Assembly (NCBI GenBank): GCA_031549415.1
Contig: JAVBPU010000014.1
Span: 1-64,000, forward strand
Direction of reading: 5' to 3'
Source of the DNA: Limiplasma sp031549415
GTDB lineage: Bacteria > Bacillota > Clostridia > Christensenellales > Aristaeellaceae
Length of the DNA stretch: 64,000 nt
The notes under the pieces were generated by a model. That model searched no databases and was not told the origin of the DNA. It saw only the letters and a list, made by a program, of their open reading frames with translations. Positions 12,880-24,000 of the stretch are shown here, piece after piece; the first letter of the stretch is position 1; every line of letters starts with the position of its first letter. Made by a program: the position numbers and the translations under genes.

Positions 12880-13418
12880 TACGCTTCTCCTAACACTTCC
12901 ACGGAAATGTGGTCGTTGGTAAAAACACAAATGGACGCGGCCACCTGCAGAGCCTTCACGGCGATTTCCTCCGCGCTGAGCCCGGTGTTTTGCACCAGGG
13001 CCCGGGCCGCGGCCAAGGCATAATTGCCGCCGGAACCAATGGCCGCCACGCCATCGTCCGGGTCAATCACTTCCCCGTTTCCGCTCAAAATCAGCATGGT
13101 ACTTTGGTCCGCCACAATCAGCATGCTTTCCAGCTTGCGCATCACATTGTCGCCACGCCAATCCTGGGCCAGGTTCACCGCCGCCCGCTCCAAATTGCCG
13201 CCGCACTGGGTCAGCTTTTCCTCAAAGCGCTCGCACAGGGAAAAAGCATCCGCCACAGAGCCCGCAAAACCAGTGATCACTTGCCCTCCATACAGCCGCC
13301 TCACCTTTTTGGCGGAGGATTTAAAAACCGTATTCTCCCCCATGGTCACCTGGCCATCCCCGGCAATGGCTACCTGGTTTCCACGCTTCACAGCGCAAAT
13401 GGTGGTTCCCTTCATCAT
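12879..13418 (-). CDS. hslV: HslV, peptidase subunit of the HslUV protease
   Basis: 179 residues. It is a proteasome-like threonine peptidase forming rings with HslU. After MMKG the mature protein should begin TTICAVKRGNQVAIAGDGQV, with the catalytic Thr first. FAGSVADAFSLCERFEEKL and GSGGNYALAAARAL are typical. Either of two adjacent ATGs (13418, 13415) may be used. It lies 10 bases after a secreted hydrolase gene and just before hslU. Confidence 0.96.
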   Translation of the reverse strand: MMKGTTICAVKRGNQVAIAGDGQVTMGENTVFKSSAKKVRRLYGGQVITGFAGSVADAFSLCERFEEKLTQCGGNLERAAVNLAQDWRGDNVMRKLESMLIVADQSTMLILSGNGEVIDPDDGVAAIGSGGNYALAAARALVQNTGLSAEEIAVKALQVAASICVFTNDHISVEVLGEA

Positions 13419-13428
13419 GGCACGTTCC

Positions 13429-14895
13429 TCATTCTCTTTCTGCCGCTGCCGCCCACACATTTTTCATCCACGCAATGATGTCTCTGGCAGCGGAGGTGTC
13501 CAGCTTCGCGGGCACGTCATACTCCTTGAGGGTTCCCTTCCAGCTTGGATCGCCTTCGTATCTCATCAGCAAATGGTTCAGCCCACGGTATACCTTGTAA
13601 TCCACAAACCGAACCTTATCGCCAATCCTGTCCTCGTACAATTCCACGCCATTTTCCACGGAAATTTGAAAATCCTCATTGCCTTGGACGATATAGGTGG
13701 GAATTCTGGATTTGCGGATGAGCTGGATGATGTCATGCTGCTCCATTTCCCAGAAGTAATACCCATTGATGCCAAACAAGGTTTGCTGCCTCGCCTCTTC
13801 TTCCGTCATTAGCGGCAAGCGCTTTACCACCTCTCGCATAGGGGTGATTTGTTCATAGGCGTTTAGCTGCGCTTCCGGGTCCATTTGCTTAATCAACTCT
13901 TCATTCTGCCATAAAATCAACTGCGTAAGCGTCTGTGGCGTGCCCGAAATCAAAATCATCATTTTGAACAGGCCCGTGGCTTCCATGACGATGCGCGGGG
14001 CCAACATGGCTCCCATGCTATGCCCTACCACCACAATCTTGTTGCTGTCGATATTGTGGTTTTGCCGCAGAAGGTTCCCGGCGGCAATCGCGTCCTGGAT
14101 GGTCTCCTCTTCGACCGTTAGGTTGGCGATTTGCTCCGCCGTCATGCTACTACCATAGGCATAGGTGCGCTTTTCATAGCGAAGCACCGCAATGCCCTTG
14201 GAAGCAAAGGCCTTGGCAATATCCGCGAACAGCTTGGTCTGCCCAATGGTTTCGTCCATGTCGCTGGGGCCGGAGCCATGCACCAGCACGCAGGCCGGAA
14301 CCCTGTTGGTGGGGCTGGCGCTATTGGGCATGGAAAGCTTTCCCTTCAGCTCATAAGGAGCCGACCCCACCACCACATCCGTTTCCGTATAGGTGGGCGT
14401 ATTGGCAAAGGGGCTGCCTTCTTCATTTTCCCCCACTTGCATATCCCGGTCATTAGAAATGGCCTGCTTCTCCGCCGGGATGAATTCTACCGCCATCACT
14501 TCCCAATCATCCGACTTGTCTTTGTGGGTAAAATACAGGTCCAAATCCTGTTTTTCCATGCAGAGATGCAGCACATGGGTCTTGGTTTTGCGGTTTTCCT
14601 CCGCAAAGGAAGTATAGGTGCCAAACTCCACAAAATCCCCCGTCATCCATTCCAACTCCGTCAACAGGCGCTGGTAGGTTTCCATGGGCATATAGCGGCG
14701 CAGTTGCAAATCATAATAGCCGCGCAGCCTGGCCAAATCTTCGCCCCGAATGAAATCCAAGGCATATTGTTTCACGGTTTCCTCGTTCCAAACCGGGACC
14801 CCGTCATTCATTTGTTTCGCTGCCAAGGCCCCCACCGGGAGCACGGAGAAGACCATGCAAAGGGCTACCATCCAGACCGCCAACTGCTTTTTCAT
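13429..14895 (-). CDS. Secreted alpha/beta-hydrolase with DUF3887-like N-terminal domain
   Basis: 488 residues from ATG 14895. An N-terminal signal peptide (MKKQLAVWMVALCMVFSVLP, cleavage near ALAA) implies export. Residues 30-150 form a DUF3887-type accessory domain; from about 190 an alpha/beta-hydrolase fold follows, with oxyanion HGSGPSDMDE, nucleophile elbow GHSMG and C-terminal HLLMRYE supplying the His. It is probably an esterase or peptidase of unknown substrate. The gene sits between trmFO and hslV without a clear functional link. Confidence 0.85.
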   Translation of the reverse strand: MKKQLAVWMVALCMVFSVLPVGALAAKQMNDGVPVWNEETVKQYALDFIRGEDLARLRGYYDLQLRRYMPMETYQRLLTELEWMTGDFVEFGTYTSFAEENRKTKTHVLHLCMEKQDLDLYFTHKDKSDDWEVMAVEFIPAEKQAISNDRDMQVGENEEGSPFANTPTYTETDVVVGSAPYELKGKLSMPNSASPTNRVPACVLVHGSGPSDMDETIGQTKLFADIAKAFASKGIAVLRYEKRTYAYGSSMTAEQIANLTVEEETIQDAIAAGNLLRQNHNIDSNKIVVVGHSMGAMLAPRIVMEATGLFKMMILISGTPQTLTQLILWQNEELIKQMDPEAQLNAYEQITPMREVVKRLPLMTEEEARQQTLFGINGYYFWEMEQHDIIQLIRKSRIPTYIVQGNEDFQISVENGVELYEDRIGDKVRFVDYKVYRGLNHLLMRYEGDPSWKGTLKEYDVPAKLDTSAARDIIAWMKNVWAAAAERE

Positions 14896-14946
14896 CAAGA
14901 ACTCTCCTCCAAACCGGTTGCATTCAGTATAGCACATTTCATAGGG

Positions 14947-16275
14947 CTACATCATGTCCATACTTTGAACCAACTGTAAAATCTGGTCCACTTCCAACAG
15001 GGCACGCTGAGCAATGAGCTCATACCGCTGTTGCTTGTTGCGAATCCTACGTTGCCCGGGTGCCACTTCCAGCGGGTCAATGAGCCCAAAGGCGCAGTTC
15101 ATGGGTTGAAAATTCCGGTTGGGGGCGCTCACATACCGGCCCATGGCCCCCAAAGCGGTTTTTCCTGAAAAGCGAGGCGGTTCCAGCCCTTTCAAGCGGA
15201 AGGCCAAGGTGATGCCCGCCAGCAACCCGCTGCCCGCGCTTTCCACATAGCCCTCCACCCCGGTGATCTGCCCGGCAAAGTAGCAGCCCGGCCGCTGGAT
15301 CACCTGAAAGGTCTCGTCCAAAAAGCCGGGGCTGCTCACAAAGGTGTTGCGGTGCATTACGCCCAGGCGGGCAAACTCGGCTTTTTCCAAGCCAGGGATC
15401 ATGGAAAACACGCGGCGCTGTTCCGGAAAAGTCAGCCGGGTTTGAAACCCCACAAGATTATACAGACTGCCCGCGAAATTGTCACAACGTAGCTGCACCA
15501 CCGCAAAGGGCTCCCTCCCGGTGCGGGGGTCTTTGAGGCCCACAGGCTTTAAGGGCCCAAAGGCAATGGCCATTTCCCCGCGCTTTGCCAGGCTTTCGAT
15601 GGGCATGCAGCCTTCAAATACCGCTTTTTCTTCAAAGCCATGCACAGGCACCGTTTCCGCCGTCACCAACGCCTGATAAAAGGCCATGTACGCTTCCCGG
15701 TCCATGGGGCAGTTGAGGTAATCCTCTCCCCGCTCGTACCGGGACATGCGAAACACCTTGTCCCTATCCAAAGAATCCGCCGTGACGATGGGCGCGGCCG
15801 CATCATAAAAATGCAGCATGGGAAGGCCCTGCATCCGCGCGATGGCCTCGCTCAGCCCATCGCTGGTCAAGGGGCCTGTGGCGATGATCACCGGGCCTTC
15901 CGGGGGAATCGACCTCACTTCCTCTTCCCGCACGGTAATCAAGGGATGGCTTCGGATGGCCTCATCCACCCCGGCGGAAAAATGCTCTCGGTCCACCGCC
16001 AGGGCGCCGCCCGCAGGCACCGCAGTGGCGTCCGCCACGCGCATCACCAAGGAATCCAGCTTGCGCATTTCCGCTTTCAGCAGCCCCACCGCGTTGGTCA
16101 GCCTGTCCGAGCGAAGGCTGTTGCTGCAAACCAGCTCCGCCATGGTAGAAAGCTGCTGGGCCGGTGTTTTCTTGTGGGGCTTCATTTCAAACAGCTCCAC
16201 AGGAATCCCCCGTTTCGCCAGCTGCCAGGCGGCCTCACACCCTGCCAGCCCGCCCCCGATGACCGTCACTTTCAT
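14947..16275 (-). CDS. trmFO: TrmFO, folate-dependent tRNA (uracil-54-C5) methyltransferase
   Basis: 442 residues. It makes ribothymidine at position 54 in the tRNA T-loop using methylene-tetrahydrofolate and FAD. VTVIGGGLAGCEAAWQLAKR is the FAD-binding motif; CSNSLRSD, FAGQITGVEGYVESA and the Cys in LVCSNS are typical of the family. The start overlaps the topA stop by 4 bases, the usual Bacillota order topA-trmFO. Confidence 0.97.
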   Translation of the reverse strand: MKVTVIGGGLAGCEAAWQLAKRGIPVELFEMKPHKKTPAQQLSTMAELVCSNSLRSDRLTNAVGLLKAEMRKLDSLVMRVADATAVPAGGALAVDREHFSAGVDEAIRSHPLITVREEEVRSIPPEGPVIIATGPLTSDGLSEAIARMQGLPMLHFYDAAAPIVTADSLDRDKVFRMSRYERGEDYLNCPMDREAYMAFYQALVTAETVPVHGFEEKAVFEGCMPIESLAKRGEMAIAFGPLKPVGLKDPRTGREPFAVVQLRCDNFAGSLYNLVGFQTRLTFPEQRRVFSMIPGLEKAEFARLGVMHRNTFVSSPGFLDETFQVIQRPGCYFAGQITGVEGYVESAGSGLLAGITLAFRLKGLEPPRFSGKTALGAMGRYVSAPNRNFQPMNCAFGLIDPLEVAPGQRRIRNKQQRYELIAQRALLEVDQILQLVQSMDMM

Positions 16276-18401
16276 TCGTCGTCATCCTCGTGCTTGGTTG
16301 CCTGCACCTTGTGGCGGCAGGTTTCATTGGCGCACAGATGGATTACCTCTCCCTTTTTCCCCCGTTTTTCCACCATGTAGTGGCCACACTGGGGGCATTT
16401 GTCCAGGATGGGCATTTCCCAGCTCACAAAATCGCATTCCGGGTATTTTTCGCAGCCGTAAAATTTGCGGTTCTTCCGGCTGGTTTTTTCCATCAGGCGC
16501 GCGCCGCACTTGGGGCAGGGCGCTTTGATGTAATGTAGAATGGGCTTCGCGTTCCGGCAGGCCGGAAAGTTGGGGCAGGCCAGGAACTTGCCGAACCGGC
16601 CCATTTTATACACCATCATAGCGCCGCACTTATCACAGGCCACATCGCTGACCTCGTCCTTGACCTCCACCTTTTCAATCTGCTCTTCCGCCACGTCCAG
16701 CATTTTTTCAAACGGCGGATAAAATTCCCGAAGGATCTGTCTCCACTCTGCGGTGCCTTCCTCCACCGTGTCCAATTTGTCCTCCAGAGAGGCGGTAAAC
16801 TCCGTATCCACAATGGGCGCAAAGTATTCCGTCATCATGCTGGTGACCATCCGGCCCAGTTCCGTGGGAAACAGGCGCTTCTTCTCCCGGGCCACATAGC
16901 CCCGGGCGATGATGGTGGTGATGGTGGGCGCGTAGGTGCTGGGGCGGCCAATGCCTTTTTCTTCCAGCATCTTCACCAGGGACGCTTCCGTATACCGGGC
17001 AGGCGGCTGGGTAAAGTGCTGGTTGGCGTCCACGCTTTGGATCTCCACCTTGTCCCCTTCTTTAAGCATGGGCATGGCGGATTCCGGGGCCTCCTCCGCG
17101 TCATCCTCACTTTCAATGTATACAATCCGGTACCCCGCAAAGGTCATGTGCTCGCCATAATAGCGCAGTTCCACCCCATCGGCTTTCATCTCCAAGGTCA
17201 GGGTCTGGAACACCGCCGGCGGCATCTGGCTGGCCACAAACCGGGTATAAATAAGCTTATACAGGCCAAATTGTTCCTTGGTCAAAAAGGCCTTCACCGT
17301 TTCCGGCGCGTGGACCATATAGGTGGGGCGGATGGCTTCGTGGGCGTCCTGCGCGTTTTTACGGCCTTTGTATTCATTGGGTTTTTCGGGGCAATAGTTT
17401 TCCCCATATTGCGCTTTGATCTGCTCCCGCACGGCGGTGATGGCTTCCGCGCTGACCCGGACGCTGTCCGTACGGATGTAGGTGACCAAACCCACGGTAC
17501 CGGCCTTGCCCAGGTCAATGCCTTCATACAGCTGCTGTACCACCTGCATGGTTTTGGCCGTGGAAAAATTCAGCTTCCGGCTGGCTTCCTGCTGTAAACT
17601 GGACGTGGTAAAGGGCGCTCCGGGATAACGAAGCTTCTCCCCCACCTTCACTGCGGAAACGGCGAACTTCGCCTTCAAAATGCGTTCCTTGGCCGCCAAA
17701 GCGTCTTTTTCGTTGGTGATGGAGGCCTTCTTCCCATCCAGACCCACCAGCTTGCTTTGAAAGCCAATCTTCTTCCCCTTGGCGCCCTGGGCGGTGGAAT
17801 TGGCCAGCACATCCCAATATTCCTCGGGAAGAAAGCTTTCGATTTCCAGCTCTCGCTCCACCACCATGCGGGTGGCTACGCTTTGCACCCGGCCTGCGGA
17901 GAGGCCCTTTTTCACCTTGGCCCACAAAAGCGGGCTGATTTTATAGCCCACCAGGCGGTCCAAAGCGCGGCGGGCCTGCTGGGCGTCCACCCGCTGCATA
18001 TCAATGGGACGCACATGATCAATGGCGTCCTTCACCGCTTTTTTGGTGATTTCGTGAAACTCGATCCGGCAGGGCTTGCTGGGATCAATGTCCAGCAAAT
18101 TGGCCAAATGCCAGGAAATAGCCTCCCCTTCCCGGTCAGGGTCCGTGGCCAGGTAGATCATGGAAGCGTTCTTGGCTTCCTTTCTGATCCTTGCCAAAAT
18201 GTCGCCCCGACCACGAATGGTGATGTATTTCATGTCAAAATCACGGGTGGTATCCACCCCGATCTGCGACTTGGGCAAATCCCGCACATGCCCCTGGGAT
18301 GCCTCCACCTTATAGCCTTTCCCCAAAAACTTTTCAATGGTTTTGGCCTTGGCGGGTGATTCCACGATCACCAGTTTGGGGTTGCTGGTCGTTGTTGCCA
18401 T
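16272..18401 (-). CDS. topA: DNA topoisomerase I
   Basis: 709 residues. It is a type IA topoisomerase relaxing negative supercoils. The TOPRIM domain opens KLVIVESPAKAKTIEKFLGK and has ATDPDREGEAISWHL; the catalytic Tyr lies in TYIRTDSVRVS near residue 315. Three four-cysteine zinc motifs follow at the C-terminus (CDKCGAMMVYKMGRFGKFLAC, CPKCGARLMEK, CPQCGHYMVEKRG...C). Length is normal. It is in one transcript with dprA upstream and trmFO downstream. Confidence 0.97.
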   Translation of the reverse strand: MATTTSNPKLVIVESPAKAKTIEKFLGKGYKVEASQGHVRDLPKSQIGVDTTRDFDMKYITIRGRGDILARIRKEAKNASMIYLATDPDREGEAISWHLANLLDIDPSKPCRIEFHEITKKAVKDAIDHVRPIDMQRVDAQQARRALDRLVGYKISPLLWAKVKKGLSAGRVQSVATRMVVERELEIESFLPEEYWDVLANSTAQGAKGKKIGFQSKLVGLDGKKASITNEKDALAAKERILKAKFAVSAVKVGEKLRYPGAPFTTSSLQQEASRKLNFSTAKTMQVVQQLYEGIDLGKAGTVGLVTYIRTDSVRVSAEAITAVREQIKAQYGENYCPEKPNEYKGRKNAQDAHEAIRPTYMVHAPETVKAFLTKEQFGLYKLIYTRFVASQMPPAVFQTLTLEMKADGVELRYYGEHMTFAGYRIVYIESEDDAEEAPESAMPMLKEGDKVEIQSVDANQHFTQPPARYTEASLVKMLEEKGIGRPSTYAPTITTIIARGYVAREKKRLFPTELGRMVTSMMTEYFAPIVDTEFTASLEDKLDTVEEGTAEWRQILREFYPPFEKMLDVAEEQIEKVEVKDEVSDVACDKCGAMMVYKMGRFGKFLACPNFPACRNAKPILHYIKAPCPKCGARLMEKTSRKNRKFYGCEKYPECDFVSWEMPILDKCPQCGHYMVEKRGKKGEVIHLCANETCRHKVQATKHEDDDE

Positions 18402-18430
18402 GCTTGTTCCTCCTCTATCCGATACAGGTT

Positions 18431-19519
18431 TTACAGCGCCTTGGAAAACAAATTCCCGGCCCCCCGTAAGACCTGCCCCATGATCTCCATCATGCTCAGC
18501 TCCGCAATGAGCGAAGCAGGTTCCCTTCCGATGATGTGGCTTAGCTGTTCAATGCCGAGCGGCTCTTTTTGAAGCGCCTGTAAAATGGCAGCCTGCAAGG
18601 TGGAAACGGGCGCTTCCCCCTGGCTTTCCTCCTTATGGAAGTGCGCTAGCTCCAGGCACAAATCCTCCAGCACATCCTGCGCGCAGGTGGCCACCCTGGC
18701 CCCTTCCCGCAAAATGGTGTGGGGGCCTTCCGCCCCAAAGGTCCCCACCTGCCCCGGCACCGCAAAGACCTCCCGGCCCTGGGCCAAGGCGCTGGCCACG
18801 GTCAGCATGCCCCCGCTTCTTACCTTTCCTTCCACAAATACCAGGGCGTGGCTGAGACCGGAAATGACCCGGTTTCGGTGAGGAAAGTGATAGGTGACAG
18901 GCCCCGCGTCCAGGGGGTATTCGCTGATCACCAGGCCGCTACCGGCAATGGTGCGCATCATGCCCGTGTTTTCGGGGGGATAGGGCACGTTCAGCCCGCT
19001 TCCCAGCACCGCGATGGTGGCGCCTTCCGCTTGCAGTGCGCCCTCATGGGCGCAGCTGTCAATGCCCCTGGCCATGCCGCTGACCACCGCAACCCCCACT
19101 TCGGCCAGACCCCGGGCGATGGAAATGGCCATCTCCCTACCATAGCGGCTGGGGTCCCGGGTGCCCACCACCGCCACCGCCGGCCGGCGGAGCGCAGCCA
19201 GGTTTCCCGCATAATACAGCAAGTAAGGCGGATCGTCAATACCGGCCAACAGCTCCGGATAGGCCGGGTCGTCCCGAAACAGCAGGCCCACCCGCATTCT
19301 TTCTAGCCGCTCCCAAAGAGCGTCCAGAGCCTCCCGATCATGAAGGCGGCAGAGCACCTGAAAGGGTTTGTCCTTGAATTTCAGCCTGTCATCCTTCCCA
19401 AAGGCCTCCCAGATGCCCTGGGCCGATCCGTACGCCTCCACCAGGCCCAGCACCCGGTCCGCGGAAATTTCCGCCGCAGAAAGCCAAAGCAGGCATTTTT
19501 GTTCCGCTGTCAAGGGCAA
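18431..19519 (-). CDS. dprA: DprA, DNA-processing protein
   Basis: 362 residues from TTG 19519, behind AGGTGAGC. DprA loads RecA on single-stranded DNA taken up in transformation. The Rossmann-like core is seen in AVVGTRDPSRYGREMA, VVSGMARGIDSCAHEGAL, GLNVPYPPENTGMM and FPHRNRVISGLSHALVFVEG. A winged-helix C-terminus follows (PLGIEQLSHIIGREPASLIA). It is coupled to the comM-like gene upstream, whose stop lies in its ribosome site. The organism may therefore retain part of a competence system. Confidence 0.95.
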   Translation of the reverse strand: MPLTAEQKCLLWLSAAEISADRVLGLVEAYGSAQGIWEAFGKDDRLKFKDKPFQVLCRLHDREALDALWERLERMRVGLLFRDDPAYPELLAGIDDPPYLLYYAGNLAALRRPAVAVVGTRDPSRYGREMAISIARGLAEVGVAVVSGMARGIDSCAHEGALQAEGATIAVLGSGLNVPYPPENTGMMRTIAGSGLVISEYPLDAGPVTYHFPHRNRVISGLSHALVFVEGKVRSGGMLTVASALAQGREVFAVPGQVGTFGAEGPHTILREGARVATCAQDVLEDLCLELAHFHKEESQGEAPVSTLQAAILQALQKEPLGIEQLSHIIGREPASLIAELSMMEIMGQVLRGAGNLFSKAL

Positions 19520-19525
19520 CCCGGC

Positions 19526-21058
19526 TCACCTCCAAAACTGACCGTCCACGTTCCGAAACTGAATGGCCTGCGCCACGTCCTGGACGGTGATCTCGTCCCG
19601 GTCCTCCAAGTCCGCCAGGGTTTTGGCCACCTTGCGGATGCGGGCGTGGGCGCGCATGCTGAACTGGAAATTGGACGCCGCTTGCATCAGCAGCTTTTGG
19701 GCCTGGCTGCCCAACCGGCAGTATGTCTCCACGCCTTCCTGAGGCAACTGCGCATTGCAAAAGTAGGCTTCCCGCCGGTAGCGCTCCTGCTGGCGCTGGC
19801 GGGCTTTTAGCACCCGGGCCCCCACGGTGGCGCTGTCCTCTTGGTGGCCTGTGGCCTCCATCTCCTCCACAGACACCGCGTCCATTTCCACCTGCATGTC
19901 CATGCGGTCCAGCAGCGGCCCGCTGATCTTGCCCACATATCGCCTGATTTCTGCTCCGCTGCAACGACAATGCTTGGTGCGGGAGCCATAATTCCCACAG
20001 GGGCAAGGGTTCATGCCTGCCAGCAGCATGCAACGGCATTGATACTCCGCCTGGGAGGCCGCCCGGATCACCCGCACCATGCCATCCTCCAGGGGCTGCC
20101 GCAGCGCCTCTAGCGTGGGCCGCAGGAATTCCGGCAGTTCGTCCAAAAACAAGACGCCGTTGTGAGCCAGGGAGACTTCGCCCGGGCGGGCTCGGGTCCC
20201 TCCGCCGATCATGGCAGGCAAAGAAATGTTATGGTGGGGCGAGCGGAACGGCCTGGCGGTCATCAGCCCTTCATTTTCGCCCAGCGTTCCAGCCGCGGAA
20301 TGAATCAGCGTGGTTTCCAGAGCCTCTTCGTAAGTGAGCGGCGGCAAAATGCCCGGCATGCACCTGGCCAGCATGGTCTTTCCGCTGCCGGGGATGCCCA
20401 CCATCAGCAGGTTGTGCCCGCCCGCCGCCGCCACTTCCAGGGCCTTGCGGGCCATGGCTTGGCCTTTCACGTGCTTTAGGTCCGCCCCCACTTTCCGGGC
20501 CCCCAGTAGCGTTGCGTAGGGGATGGACTCTTGCCGTTTCAGCGGCTGCTTGCCCTGTAAATGCGCAATGGCCTGGCCCAGCGTCTCGGCTGGATAGATC
20601 TGGACGCCCTCCACGCAGGCCGCTTCCCTGGCGTTTTGCATTGGCAGGATCACGCTGCTGATCCCCTGTTCCTTGGCAGTAATGACCATGCCCAAGGCCC
20701 CGTGAATGGGCATCAGCTTTCCTTCCAGCGACAGCTCCCCCAGCAGCAGGGTATCCGAAAGGCCCTGGTAGGCTTCCGGCTTCTCCGCCGCCAGCAACGC
20801 CATGGCAATGGCCAATTCAAAGCTGGTTCCTTCCTTGCGCACGTCCGCCGGAGCCAGGTTCACCGTCACCTTTTGAAAGGGCCAGGGAAACCCGCTGCTC
20901 AGCAACGCGGCACGGATGCGGTCCCGGCTCTCCTTCACGGCGGCGCTGGGCAGGCCGACAATCTCAAATCCCACCAGGCCATTGCTCAAAAAGGCCTCCA
21001 CCTGCACCAACAGGCCCTGGACGCCGCTGAGGCCACAGGAAAGGGTCTTCGCCAGCAA
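19526..21058 (-). CDS. comM: YifB/ComM-type magnesium-chelatase-like AAA+ protein
   Basis: 510 residues. Its ComM relatives act as helicases in natural transformation. An N-terminal Lon-protease-like domain (KTLSCGLSGVQGLLVQVEAF) is followed by the AAA+ module with Walker A VGIPGSGKTMLAR, Walker B GVLFLDELPEF and the sensor region. CRCMLLAGMNPCPCGNYGSR is the Cys-rich insert. The start is TTG 21058. Adjacent to dprA, consistent with a shared DNA-uptake role. Confidence 0.93.
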   Translation of the reverse strand: MLAKTLSCGLSGVQGLLVQVEAFLSNGLVGFEIVGLPSAAVKESRDRIRAALLSSGFPWPFQKVTVNLAPADVRKEGTSFELAIAMALLAAEKPEAYQGLSDTLLLGELSLEGKLMPIHGALGMVITAKEQGISSVILPMQNAREAACVEGVQIYPAETLGQAIAHLQGKQPLKRQESIPYATLLGARKVGADLKHVKGQAMARKALEVAAAGGHNLLMVGIPGSGKTMLARCMPGILPPLTYEEALETTLIHSAAGTLGENEGLMTARPFRSPHHNISLPAMIGGGTRARPGEVSLAHNGVLFLDELPEFLRPTLEALRQPLEDGMVRVIRAASQAEYQCRCMLLAGMNPCPCGNYGSRTKHCRCSGAEIRRYVGKISGPLLDRMDMQVEMDAVSVEEMEATGHQEDSATVGARVLKARQRQQERYRREAYFCNAQLPQEGVETYCRLGSQAQKLLMQAASNFQFSMRAHARIRKVAKTLADLEDRDEITVQDVAQAIQFRNVDGQFWR

Positions 21059-21078
21059 AGGCTTCCCTTCTTTCCGCT

Positions 21079-24000
21079 TTAGTAATACAGGCCCTTAAAC
21101 CATTGCATGGCTTCCATCCATGAATTGGGAGTCAGGATACCGGAGGCAAACGGGAAAAAGGCAATGAACGCCACCACCGCCAGCGCCACAAAGCCCCACA
21201 TCACCCCATAGCGGAGCCGGGGCTTGCTTTCCGGCAAAAAGTTCATCACCCAGGCCGTGGCCAAAATGATGAAGGGCACGCTGGCAAAATAGTGATAAAT
21301 GTACATGGAGCGCGGCACCAGCACCCAGGGCAAGTACTGAGCCATGAACCCTACCACCAGCACAGGCAGCGCCATATCCCCATCCGTGCTGCGCAAATGG
21401 AGGCCGCGCCGCAAGGATATGTACTTGTGGAGGAACAGCCCAAAGACCGCCACCATGCAAAGCGCACCCACGTAGAAAATGACGGGGTTTCCCATGCACA
21501 GGATGGTGGAGGAGAAGCCTGCGGGTTCAAACTTGTCCTGGTTGAACCACATGGGCTTGAGGATAAAGGGCCACTGCCACCAGGGCGACTGGAAGGGATG
21601 GTTCATGCCCAAACCCGGCGTGCTATGGTAGCTGAGCATGCCCGTTTGCGCGTTCATCAACCGTTGCAGCGTCACGGCCCCGGTGGGGGCCAGGTACGGG
21701 ATATAGCTGAGATAGTAGATCAGCGCCGGGACGGCAAGGAAGAACACCAGGCAGAACCCGCAGGTGATGAAAATCCGCTTCAAGGCAAATTCTTGGGCGT
21801 TTTGCACCCGGTCCTTTTGCCCCTGGGTCAGCGGTTTTTCCTGTTCTGTATCACTGTACTCAAAAGCGATGTTGCCCATGCGGTATTGACGGAAAATCGC
21901 CACAAAAAACAGCACCGCCAGGCCCACTGCGGAATAGAGGCCAATCCACTTGCTGGCGATGGACAGCCCCATAAACAGGCCGCTGAGCCCCAGGGGGATC
22001 AGGCTGCGCCAGAGGGTCCGGTTCAGCAGTTTTTGGGGCTGCGTTTCCGGCAGGGCAAAAACATCCGTCATCATATACCGGGCCATGCACAAATAGCTGA
22101 GCAGAATGAACAATACAGGGAACGAGTCAATGGTGGCGATGCGGGTTTGGGTAAAATGCATCAAATCAAAGGTGAGAAGCAGCATGGCAAAGGTGGCCAA
22201 GTCCCGGCGGCGGGTCAACTGCTTGGCCAACAGGTACAGCGCCGGCAGCATCAGCACGCCCACAAAGGCCCCTGCGAACCGCCAGCCAAAGGGCGTCATG
22301 CCAAACACCGCGATGGCGGCGGACATCATCAGCTTGCCCAGCGGCGGGTGGGTGGTTTCGTAGGGGGGCTGCCCGTGCAAATGTTCATAGGCCGTGCGTG
22401 CGTGATAAATCTCGTCAAAATAGGTGCCATTGAACCAGCTGGGTTCCCCTTCCATGGTGTTTTGCTCATCCAGCAGGTTTTCCGGCGGCTTTTCGGAGGT
22501 GAGGACAGCGGTTTTCGCCCCCGTATGACCCACCACCTGCATGGGAAGGACCTGGCCCTGGCTGTTGCGGGCGATGATCTCAAACAGGTTCAGCCCCGCG
22601 CTGCCCGCCGTAAGGCGCAGGTATTTCCCTGTAAGCCACAAAATGTTGTCCGGGTTGTTATCCATAAAGGTCCCGTGTGCGCCTTCCACCTCTTTGATGG
22701 CGTATTGCCAGCGGTAGCACAGGCCTTCTCGCATGTCGCAGGCGTATTCCTGGGACCAGTTCACGTTGTCCTGGCTCACCGCCACACTAAAGTTGCTGTA
22801 GCTGACCCCCGCATAGTACACCAGAGAAAAGGGCTGCGCGGCGTCGATTTCAAAGACGATCGCCTCCTCCGGGGAGGTGGCGACCCACCCGGTTTGCGGG
22901 GCCTTCATGCTGCCCAGGTTAGAAAAGGTCAGGCAAGCGTACAGAACCGTCACAACACCCATGATGAGCCAATCCTTGCCGGACAGGTGCAACCTGGCAT
23001 CCCTGGGGGACAGCAAGCCCTCACGGTACGCCGTGGTATGGGGCTTTTGCACCGGCGCCTGTTCCGCCGCCGCATCGCTCCACGCTTTGCTGGCCCGAAC
23101 CCCGGAAAAGCTGACATAGCCCGCAAAGAGGCAAAGCAGCAGGTTCATCACAGCCAGCGTGATGTTTACCAGCAAGGTATCATTGTTCAAATGCCCACTG
23201 GGTGCGCCAAACAAAATGGAATTGTCCAGCACAATGGCGGTATTGATGAAGGTGGTGACGGAAAATCCCACGCAGAGCCCCAACATGCGCTTATCCCTGG
23301 TGGCGGCATAGGCCATCAGAAGCAGGGGCAGGGCCAGGAACAGGTACCGTTCATGAATTTTGATCCCCAGTACATATACGCCAATCAGCGCCAGGGCCAT
23401 ATAGAACGGCAGCTTTTCCGGCGAATGGTCCAGGAAGCAGCATACCGCGGTCCACAGAAAAACAAACACCATCAAAATCGTGCCAAAGGTCCCGTAGGAA
23501 ACTCCCGCCAGCGCCAGCACCGCCAGCAGCATGCCCGTCACCGCGCAGGATAGCCCCAGAAAAAAATGCTTTTGAAGCTTATTCCGGCCCGTATCCTCCA
23601 CAGCCAAGGCATTTCTTTGCGAGGTCTGGATTGCTTTCTTATTTGCTTTCCGGCTCGCTTTCCCGATTGTTGTTAGGGCCGCTTTCTTGGCAAAAGCCCC
23701 CCTTCGCAAGCTAACGACTACCTGCCACCCCCCCACCGCCGCCAGAAGCAGACCCGTGGTCAGGCTCTGGCCCAAGGGCATCAGAACATCCACATTGACC
23801 CAGTTAGCGGCAAAGAGATAATAGAGGTTGGCCGTGTTCAGCGTAGCGTACCCGTAGGAGCCCAGGGTTTCCCCATACAGGCCCACCAGCCACAGCAGCG
23901 GCTGCTGCTTATGCAGCGAAAAGGGCAGCGCCACCAAGAGCGCGCAGCCTATGGAGAGGATCAGGCCCCAAAGAACCTGCACAAACTGCCGGCTTCTTTT